This document shows, one piece after another, positions 17,033-23,330 of a stretch of 64,000 nucleotides of DNA. Position 1 is the stretch's first letter. Every line of letters starts with the position of its first letter. The translations under genes and the position numbers were made by a program. The stretch comes from Pseudomonas sp. WJP1 (GTDB lineage Bacteria; Pseudomonadota; Gammaproteobacteria; Pseudomonadales; Pseudomonadaceae): the NCBI RefSeq assembly GCF_028471945.1, contig NZ_CP110128.1, positions 3,646,501 to 3,710,500 of the forward strand, in the 5' to 3' direction. The notes under the pieces were generated by a model. That model did no database searches. It saw only the letters and a program-made list of their open reading frames with translations, and had not been told where the DNA came from.

Positions 17033-18117
17033 CACAGCTCTCCGACTTTCTTTTTCTGTTGCAGGTTTTGCACGCGCACGCCGCCCAGGCCGGCCAGGGC
17101 GACGGCCCCGTCGGCAGCGGGTGCGATTGCAAAGTTGGGCGCCACGCGGTCCACCGCGACGCGGCTGAAGGTCGCTCCACGGTCAGTGGAGCGCAGCAAT
17201 TGGCCGGTTTGGCTGGCCAGCACGATCGAGCCGTCATCGGCCATCAAGCCGCTGGTGATGCCTTCCTTGATGCCGGTATCGACCTTGTCCCAGGTGGCCC
17301 CACCATCGAGGCTGCGCAGGGCGTTGCCGCGCAAGCCATAGACCAGCACCAGGCGTTCATCGCCGAGCAAGCCGAACAAGGTCCCCTCGTAAGGCAATTC
17401 GACTTTCACGAAACGCTGGCTGGCGGCATCCAGTTTCAGCACCAGTCCCTGTTCGGCGACCATGAACAGCGTGCCGGCTGCCGGGCGCATGCCATAGAGG
17501 TGCATGCTGCGCGGGTTGTCGACTCGATCCTGCCAGGAGGTCCAGGTCTGGCCGCCGTCCTCGGTGCGCAAGATCAGATTGAAGGCACCCGTGACAAAAC
17601 CCGTGCGCTCATCGGCGAACCACACATCCAGCAGCGGCTTGTCGGCGCCTTGGGCGGCGAACAATTCGGCGTCCTGCTTCAGGCGCTGAGCTTCGAGGTC
17701 CTCCGGGTTGGTGGGATGGCCGTATTGCTTGAGCAAAATTGTGGCGATCTGTCGACCATCGAGCTGCCTGGCCCAGGTCTTGCCCGCATCACTGCTGTGC
17801 AACACGACGCCTTCGTGGCCCACGGCCCAGCCTTCGGTGGCGCTGGGGAACGCCAGCGCGGTCAGGTCAGAACTGACCGGCACCTGGGCCTGGACCCAGG
17901 TCGTGGCGTTGTCGCTATAGAGAACATGGCCGCGCTGGCCGGCAGCAATCAGCCGCCCACCGGCCTTGGCCAATGCGTTGAGTGGCGCGTGGATCGCCCG
18001 GGTGCTTTGCAACGAGGGTGTGTCCAGGGGCGAGACAAAGACCGGTTGCGAGAATGCGTGCCCCGCCAGAAGCGCAGTCAGGATCACCAGGGGCCGTCGT
18101 AATAATGGTTTGAACAC
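17032..18117 (-). CDS. YCF48/BNR-repeat beta-propeller protein, exported
   Basis: A 361-residue protein with a signal peptide (cleavage near HAFSQPVF) and repeated photosystem-assembly YCF48/BNR-like blades: SDNATTWVQ, SSDAGKTWARQL, TEDGGQTWTSW, SLDGGATWDKV and STDRGATFSRV. The blades suggest a periplasmic beta-propeller. A GTG start follows GAGGTGAC. In several Gammaproteobacteria such genes sit between DUF1302 outer-membrane-type genes and RND transporter genes, exactly as here. It is probably an accessory or scaffold of that export/import module. No enzymatic motif was seen. Confidence 0.85.
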   Translation of the reverse strand: MFKPLLRRPLVILTALLAGHAFSQPVFVSPLDTPSLQSTRAIHAPLNALAKAGGRLIAAGQRGHVLYSDNATTWVQAQVPVSSDLTALAFPSATEGWAVGHEGVVLHSSDAGKTWARQLDGRQIATILLKQYGHPTNPEDLEAQRLKQDAELFAAQGADKPLLDVWFADERTGFVTGAFNLILRTEDGGQTWTSWQDRVDNPRSMHLYGMRPAAGTLFMVAEQGLVLKLDAASQRFVKVELPYEGTLFGLLGDERLVLVYGLRGNALRSLDGGATWDKVDTGIKEGITSGLMADDGSIVLASQTGQLLRSTDRGATFSRVAVDRVAPNFAIAPAADGAVALAGLGGVRVQNLQQKKKVGEL

Positions 18118-18207
18118 CTTGTCACCTCACATCAGTTGCGCGTGAACGCGCAGTGCACCCGGGGTGGCTCGCAACGGGGCCACCCCGGGTCGGCTTGCAG
18201 CAGCGGC

Positions 18208-19902
18208 TTAAAGCGTGGTCTTGAAGGTGAAGAACACCGCGCCGCGATCTTCCAGCAATGCCTGGCTGCCACTCGGGGTCAGGGCCGCGCCGGTAACGGG
18301 GTTGGTCGAGTAGTCACCGAAATAGTCCACGTACTTCAGATCGAAGCGGTAGCGGCTGTAGAGGTCGAGAGCCAGGCCCACCGCGTAGCTGCCGGCATCC
18401 TTGTTGCCGCCAGAGGCGACCGCCGAGTTGCCCGAAAGACCTTGGGAGTAACTGATTGGCATCGACAGGTCGCCCCCGGGGAACACCTGATACCAGTTCG
18501 GCGTGAAGTTGACGGCAATGCCATAGGCATCACGGGACACTTCGTCGATGTTGGTCGATACCGCCTTGTAGGCAGACGAGCCCTTGAACAGGTTCAGCGG
18601 GTCGTCGTTGACCGAGATCCAGCGGCTCCAGGTCAGCTCGGTGGACCAACTGGCGCTGTCGAACAGCGGGGTCGGGCTGACCGTGCCGATCGCGTTGAGC
18701 ACACCGTGCAGGGTGTCGCCACGGGCGCCAAGAATGTCGCCGTCGTCCGGCAGTTGTGCGACCGAGGTGACCCGCGCCGCCGAGCTCACCAGCGGCATGT
18801 TGTGGCGGTAGTCGAGGTCGGCACCGACGCTGATGCCGCCGATTTCCTTCGACAGGCTGATGCCGTACATGTCGATTTTGTCGGCGTAGTTGAGGTAATA
18901 CTGCGGGCGGGCATTGGCCAACAAAATCACCTGCGGCAGGGTGTCGGAGAACTGGCGCACGTAGAACCCCAGGGTGCCGTCCAGCCACTCCGGGCTCCAG
19001 CGCGTCATCACGCCCCAGTCCCCGGAATTGCGCGGTTCGATGTCATCGCCGTGAATGGCACGCAATGTGGGGCTTAGGATGAACGACTCGCCACCTTGCT
19101 GGTAGATATCGGCAAAACCCAGGTAGCTGCCGGCTTCAGGCACTCGCGATGGCCGCCATTCGAAGAAGTACTGCGCAGCGAAAGACCACTCGGGGTTGAC
19201 CTGCAATTGCGCGGAAATCTGGTTGCGCGGCAAATACAGCTCCTTGGCCTCGATTCCTGGCAGGGCCAGCGCCTTGCCCTGGTCCAGTGGTGCCTGGCCG
19301 TAGGAGATGCCATGGATGGCGCCGGCGCCCAGCAACGACTCACCCCAGTTCACCGTATGGCGGCCCAGGCGGGCCTTGAGCGGCATATCACCCAGCTCGT
19401 ACTCGCCGAAAACGAAGGCATCCATCCATTCGCCGGACGGGCCTTCGTAGTAGCGGTCGGTGTAGCGGCTAAGGCCTGTGGCCGGGCGACCACTGGAATT
19501 GAGGTGGTTGGAGGTGGCGACACTGTCGTTGTCCAGGTCACCGGCGTAGGCGGCGTCGTACCAGAGCGCGGCACTGACACGCGCGCCGTACTTGCCCTTG
19601 TAGATGAGGTCCGACTCGGTGAGGACGTCCAGGCGATTGTTGACCAGCCGGTGCTTGTCGAAGTTGCGGTCGCCGTCGTCATTGTTCGGGTTGGCCAGGA
19701 TCGCCTTATCCTGCCCTTCGGTACGCATCCCCAGGTTGTAACGCAGGGTGTTGTCCCAACGCAGCTGGATGTCTTCGTTGCCGGTGTCGATCTCGACCGC
19801 GCCGGCGCTGCCGCAGGCTATCGCGCACATGGCCACGACCGTTGCCTTCAATGCATGAGAACTGGTGGGATGACTTTGACTGGATTTGTTCTTGTTATTC
19901 AT
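18208..19902 (-). CDS. DUF1302 family outer-membrane-type protein
   Basis: A 564-residue exported protein with signal peptide (LKATVVAMCAIACGSAGAVE) and the DUF1302 pattern of alternating aromatic beta strands: RWDNTLRYNLGMR, GRHTVNWGESLLGAG and the terminal RGAVFFTFKTTL ending in a beta-signal-like strand. This suggests a beta-barrel, possibly a channel or adhesin for hydrophobic substrates. The start has an excellent Shine-Dalgarno (GGAGGAGG). First gene of the operon leading to YCF48, RND, two dehydrogenases and tetR. Two palindromes lie 25-70 bp upstream of the start codon. A second DUF1302 gene at 49234 is paired with DUF1329. Confidence 0.87.
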   Translation of the reverse strand: MNNKNKSSQSHPTSSHALKATVVAMCAIACGSAGAVEIDTGNEDIQLRWDNTLRYNLGMRTEGQDKAILANPNNDDGDRNFDKHRLVNNRLDVLTESDLIYKGKYGARVSAALWYDAAYAGDLDNDSVATSNHLNSSGRPATGLSRYTDRYYEGPSGEWMDAFVFGEYELGDMPLKARLGRHTVNWGESLLGAGAIHGISYGQAPLDQGKALALPGIEAKELYLPRNQISAQLQVNPEWSFAAQYFFEWRPSRVPEAGSYLGFADIYQQGGESFILSPTLRAIHGDDIEPRNSGDWGVMTRWSPEWLDGTLGFYVRQFSDTLPQVILLANARPQYYLNYADKIDMYGISLSKEIGGISVGADLDYRHNMPLVSSAARVTSVAQLPDDGDILGARGDTLHGVLNAIGTVSPTPLFDSASWSTELTWSRWISVNDDPLNLFKGSSAYKAVSTNIDEVSRDAYGIAVNFTPNWYQVFPGGDLSMPISYSQGLSGNSAVASGGNKDAGSYAVGLALDLYSRYRFDLKYVDYFGDYSTNPVTGAALTPSGSQALLEDRGAVFFTFKTTL

Positions 19903-19926
19903 CTGGGTGCCTCCTCCCCTGGGTTG

Positions 19927-19972
19927 AACCTGGACCTCCAGGTTCGCAAGCCACTCGATCAGTGATCGAGTG
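19927..19972. promoter_or_regulatory. Two palindromes upstream of the DUF1302-YCF48-RND operon (candidate operators)
   Basis: Seen directly: AACCTGGA-CC-TCCAGGTT (19927-19944) and the 21-bp perfect palindrome CACTCGATCA-G-TGATCGAGTG (19952-19972). They are 25 and 50 bp from the DUF1302 start codon. Their size and symmetry suit a dimeric repressor; the TetR gene that ends this operon is the nearest candidate (inference). Confidence 0.55.
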
Positions 19973-20143
19973 CTGCGCAGGGTGCCAGCGTCAGCCCGCC
20001 GTCCTCCCCCCCCTTTCTGAAAGGGGGTGTCCCCCTACCCCCCGGCCTGGCGTGCTGTTCACTTAAGCGTGGGGTTGTATCCAAGAACTGGATTGGGTGT
20101 ATATCCGTTGCTGCGGTAACGGCGACTTATGGTTTCGCTCTTA

Positions 20144-20398
20144 TGTATGGACTCGCCCCCACTGGCCACCTGTTTTTCAAACACTGCTACCCGGTTGCAT
20201 CTATGTATAAGGCCTGTTCGAGGAAGCCCTGTCTGCGGCTTCTGGCCGACATTGGTTGAGCTCGCGGTATGCCGATTACATGCAGGCCTCGAAGGCCGGT
20301 AAGAGCGCAGGCATCGATCCGCGACGGTCTGACCTGGGGTCAATGTTTTCTAGCAGGGGCTGAAGCGCCGTGGCGCCCCGGTGGCAGAACGCTTTTGT
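20144..20398 (-). ncRNA. Candidate bridge RNA region of the IS1111-type element
   Basis: IS110-family elements encode a structured bridge RNA in the longer non-coding end. Here the 255-bp 3' flank of the transposase is the only room for one. On the minus strand it contains CGCTCTTA (plus-strand TAAGAGCG, 20300-20307), identical to the eight bases of target immediately left of the insertion point, as expected for a target guide. The RNA boundaries and folding were not computed. Confidence 0.4.
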
Positions 20399-21502
20399 TC
20401 AGTGACTTGGCGCAGCTGGCCGGCCATGGGCCGGTTGGCTGCGGTAAGTCTGCTCATTTTGTAGCAGCACCCAAACGATTCGCAGGTTGCGGTTCGCCAA
20501 GCGTATCGCCGCTTCCTTGCGCCCCAGCCGGGCCTGCCACCGTTGCAAGCGACGATCGTCGGGCAGCTCCGAATCCGCGCGCAAATGCCTCAATACCGCG
20601 TGAGCACCTTGAACCATCAGGCTGCGCACATAGCTGTCGCCGCGTTTGCTTATCCGGCCCAGGCGAATTTTCTGCCCACTGCTTTTCTGCTCAGGCACCA
20701 TGCCGAAGTAGGCGGCGAACTGGCGTGCATTGGCGAAGCGCTCAGGGTCGGTCTGCTTGGCCAAAAGCGCAGTGGCGATGATCGGGCCGATCCCGCGCAC
20801 GGTCATCAGCCGTCGGGCCGTTTTGTCCTCGTTCGCGGCCTTCTCCAGGCGACCGGTCAGGACGTTGACCCGTTCGCCCAGTTGGCGCCACTCACCCAGC
20901 AGCTCGTCGATCAGTTCACGCAACATCTCCGGCAACGGTTGAGTGGCATCTTCCAGCACCCGAGGCAGGGTCTGGTTGATCGCCGCATCACCCTGTGCCA
21001 GGACAACGCCATGCTCCATCAGCAAACCGCGCATCTGGTTACTCATGGCTGTGCGCCGACGGACATAACCCTGGCGGGCCCGGTGCAAGGCCTGCATGGC
21101 CAGTGCGGTGGCGCTTTTGATGGGGACCGCGGCAATTTTGCTGTCGCGCCCGGCACGCAATATGGCCAGTGCATCATTTCGATCATTTTTGGCGCCGCTG
21201 CGGTGCTGGGCCACAAGCTGTGCCGGAAGAATCCGCGCCAGATTGCCCTGAGCCTGTAGTTGGCGCGCCCATGCTTGAGCGCCTGGACCTGTTTCCACGA
21301 GCACTACTATCCTTGGCGGCAGTTGGCGCAGAAAGGCATGAAAGGCTTCACGCGACTTGATGCGTTCTTCGTAAAGCACTTGGCCAAGAGCGTCTTCGCC
21401 TGCCACCTGAAAGACCTGCTTGGCCAAATCGACCGCCACTGTCGTGCAGGCCGACAGATCGCTGGAAGACAAAGACTGTTTAACCGTCGTATGCTTTTTC
21501 AT
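20399..21502 (-). CDS. IS110/IS1111-family transposase (DEDD)
   Basis: A 367-residue transposase. The N-terminal DEDD RuvC-like domain shows VAVDLAKQVF (Asp25), VLVETGPGA and the KNDRNDALA pair. The C-terminal Transposase_20 domain has VRGIGPIIATALLA, FAAYFGMVPEQKSSGQK and LGRISKRGDSYVRSLMVQGAHAVL, including the conserved Ser region. It is intact and of normal length. It lies inside the element defined by subterminal inverted repeats, reading away from its 5' end at 21581. Confidence 0.93.
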   Translation of the reverse strand: MKKHTTVKQSLSSSDLSACTTVAVDLAKQVFQVAGEDALGQVLYEERIKSREAFHAFLRQLPPRIVVLVETGPGAQAWARQLQAQGNLARILPAQLVAQHRSGAKNDRNDALAILRAGRDSKIAAVPIKSATALAMQALHRARQGYVRRRTAMSNQMRGLLMEHGVVLAQGDAAINQTLPRVLEDATQPLPEMLRELIDELLGEWRQLGERVNVLTGRLEKAANEDKTARRLMTVRGIGPIIATALLAKQTDPERFANARQFAAYFGMVPEQKSSGQKIRLGRISKRGDSYVRSLMVQGAHAVLRHLRADSELPDDRRLQRWQARLGRKEAAIRLANRNLRIVWVLLQNEQTYRSQPAHGRPAAPSH

Positions 21503-21858
21503 GGATTCGCCCTCGCTGTCGGTGGCTTCTTAGACTGCCCCCGTGGCGCATTGACGCCTCGGCGCGGGCGAGTCCATCCAATTACAGCGACTCCCTTTTT
21601 CAAACGCCAAAAAGGAAGCAAAAGGCTTTGCCCCACCACTCGGTGCCTCGCTAGGGCTCGGCATGCCCTCTCTCCGGCATTGCTCCGTGGGTCGCCGCGA
21701 TGGGCCATCCCTGGCCCAGCGCGGCTAAACCGGCGTCCTGCCGGTTTACCCACTGCGCAATGCCTGCGTTCGGCCATCGTGGTTAACGGGGCGCCCAGAT
21801 CAAAAACAAAAGCGAGGCGGCCTTATAGCCGACCTGACTTTTACGGCTGCACCTGATT

Positions 21859-21964
21859 CCCTGTGGGAGCCAGCCTGCTGGCGATGGACGTCAACGATAA
21901 CCCGCCCTGTCTGGATGAATGCGCCGCCTGGAAGTCCATCGCCAGCAGGCTGGCTCCCACAGGG
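21859..21964. repeat. REP pair inside composite repeat copy 1
   Basis: Perfect 31-bp inverted arms (21859-21889 and 21934-21964) with core GGGAGCCAGCCTGCTGGCGA. This is a REP subtype different from the GAGCGAGCCTGCTCGCGA type elsewhere in the window. Confidence 0.85.
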
Positions 21965-22148
21965 GAATGTGGACAGACCTGCAATCAGGTTGGCTATAAG
22001 GCCGCCTCGCTTTGGCTTTTGCTCTGCTTTGGCTTTTGATTTTCTTGCCTATATCGAGAGGCTTCGTTCCGGTTCTGCGCAGTGGCTAAACCGGCATGGA
22101 TGCCGGTTTAGCCACGCTGGGCCATGGATGGCCCAGCGCGGCGGGGTT

Positions 22149-22248
22149 TGTAGGAGCGAGCATGCTCGCGAAAAAACTGAGCGCACCGCGGGGTGCCAGG
22201 CTCCCCGCGTCATCGTTGACCTCCATCGCGAGCAGGCTCGCTCCTACA
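22149..22248. repeat. REP pair inside composite repeat copy 1
   Basis: TGTAGGAGCGAGCATGCTCG (from 22149) and the inverted CGAGCAGGCTCGCTCCTACA (ending at 22248) flank about 55 bp. One arm has a C-to-A change relative to the consensus. Confidence 0.82.
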
Positions 22249-22372
22249 GGCTCTTCCAAGTGACTCGCCGTAAGGGCGAAACCATAGGTGGCCGTTACCG
22301 CAGCAACGGATATACACCCAATGTAAATATGCACCCGCAGCCCCAACCTGACCCTATAGGATCACGTTCAGA

Positions 22373-23116
22373 TCAACGAGTGCCGCACTGGATATCCAGG
22401 GTCAACGCGTTGAGGTAGGCGTTTTCCACCACATGTCGCACCAGCGCGGCGAACTCCTCCGGCAGGCCCATGCGCCGGGGAAACAACAAGCCGTTGACGA
22501 TGGTCTCCGAGACTTTCGCCGGCATGCCCGCGGACATGCCGGACTCGAACAGCCCCGGCGCCAGGCTCACCACGCGGATCCCGTGTTCGGCCAGGTCGCG
22601 GGCGATCGGCAGGGTCATGCCAATGATCCCGGCCTTGCTCGCACTGTAGGCCGCTTGCCCCATCTGCCCCTCACGCGCAGCACCCGACGCCGTGTTGATG
22701 ATCACCCCGCGCTCGCCACTGTCCCCGGGCGTGTTCGTCGACATGGCCAGGGCGGCGTGCCGGATCATGTTGAAGGTACCGGTGAGGTTGACCCCCAGCA
22801 CCCGGTTCCACAGCTCGGTTGGAAACAACTGGCCCTTGGAGAGGGTCTTGCACGGCCCCAGTATCCCCGCGCAGTTCACCGCCACATGCACCGCGCCAAA
22901 GCGTTGCACCACCGCGTCGATAGCCGCCTTGACGCTGGCCTCGTCGGATACGTCGACCGCGATACCGACAATGCCTTCGAGCGCTGCATCAAGCCGTTGC
23001 TGATCCAGGTCGAACCCCACCACGCTGGCCCCGGCTGCCGCCAGTGCCTTGCAAGTGGCCAGGCCAAGCCCCGATGCCGCGCCCGTGACGACGGCTACTT
23101 TGTTATCCAGTTTCAT
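22373..23116 (-). CDS. HSD10-like short-chain dehydrogenase (3-hydroxyacyl-CoA dehydrogenase type)
   Basis: A 247-residue SDR. The ATG at 23116 is preceded by AAAGGAATCACG; a longer frame from 23224 has only a GTG and no support. Motifs: VVTGAASGLGLATCK (NAD site; Asp in VGFDLDQ favours NAD), NCAGI, INTASGAAREGQMGQ, YSASKAGIIGM (catalytic Tyr/Lys) and LAPGLFESGM. The last two and GLPEEFAALVRHVVENAYLN are close to mitochondrial HSD10 and bacterial 3-hydroxy-2-methylacyl-CoA dehydrogenases. It is divergent from the LAL regulator starting at 23331 (214 bp between starts) and is probably controlled by it. The gene's 3' end adjoins the composite repeat. Confidence 0.88.
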   Translation of the reverse strand: MKLDNKVAVVTGAASGLGLATCKALAAAGASVVGFDLDQQRLDAALEGIVGIAVDVSDEASVKAAIDAVVQRFGAVHVAVNCAGILGPCKTLSKGQLFPTELWNRVLGVNLTGTFNMIRHAALAMSTNTPGDSGERGVIINTASGAAREGQMGQAAYSASKAGIIGMTLPIARDLAEHGIRVVSLAPGLFESGMSAGMPAKVSETIVNGLLFPRRMGLPEEFAALVRHVVENAYLNALTLDIQCGTR

Positions 23117-23330
23117 CGTGATTCCTTTGTTGGCACCCGGATTGGGGACCTGGCAGATCTTAAGAAACAAAACCACCCTCCCGTCCCTCCCATTGCGGAT
23201 GCACAACACTGCGTTGAGCAACACCCCTGGGGCTTGAATGGAGCTATCGTAAAATCTTGACCTGCATCGACAGGTTGGCTAGTTTCGCCCGGCGCGTAAG
23301 TCGCCGTGACCGTGGCGCGAGGATAAGAAG

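Larger units (their letters stand above)
20144..21581 (-). mobile_element. IS110-family (IS1111-type) insertion sequence
   Basis: Boundaries were inferred by comparison with the uninterrupted repeat at 44861. Removing 20144-21581 restores CGCTCTTACAGCG, matching CGCTTTTACAGCG there. TTA flanks both ends, so a 2-3 bp duplication or ambiguity remains. Subterminal inverted repeats ATGGACTCGCCC (20147-20158) and GGGCGAGTCCAT (21566-21577) are the hallmark of the IS1111 subgroup. Length is 1438 bp, with one intact transposase, about 79 bp on its 5' side and 255 bp on its 3' side. The transposase is full length, so the element may be active. Confidence 0.85.
20092..22322. repeat. Composite intergenic repeat with inverted ends, copy 1 (interrupted by an IS)
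   Basis: The ends are mutually inverted: ATTGGGTGTATATCCGTTGC from 20092 rightward, and the same sequence reversed ending at 22322. The similarity continues about 55 bp inward (GCTGCGGTAACGGC, TATGGTTTCGC). Between them lie a core (about 21634-21842) that is nearly identical to 44949-45160, REP pairs, and a partly inverted second copy of the core (about 21975-22145). An IS110-family element is inserted near the left end. No gene other than the transposase is supported in the 791 bp from 21582 to the SDR stop at 22373. Confidence 0.75.

Noticed and set aside
20147..21577. Reading the 12-bp inverted repeats as true terminal repeats of a DDE-type IS
   Set aside because: The transposase is DEDD/Transposase_20. 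The repeats are subterminal by 3-4 bp, as in the IS1111 subgroup, and the reconstructed empty site places the ends outside them.
21260..21856. A 198-codon frame overlapping the IS transposase and composite repeat
   Set aside because: Antisense to the transposase and running into a dispersed repeat; the same shadow frame appears at copy 2 (45003-45311).
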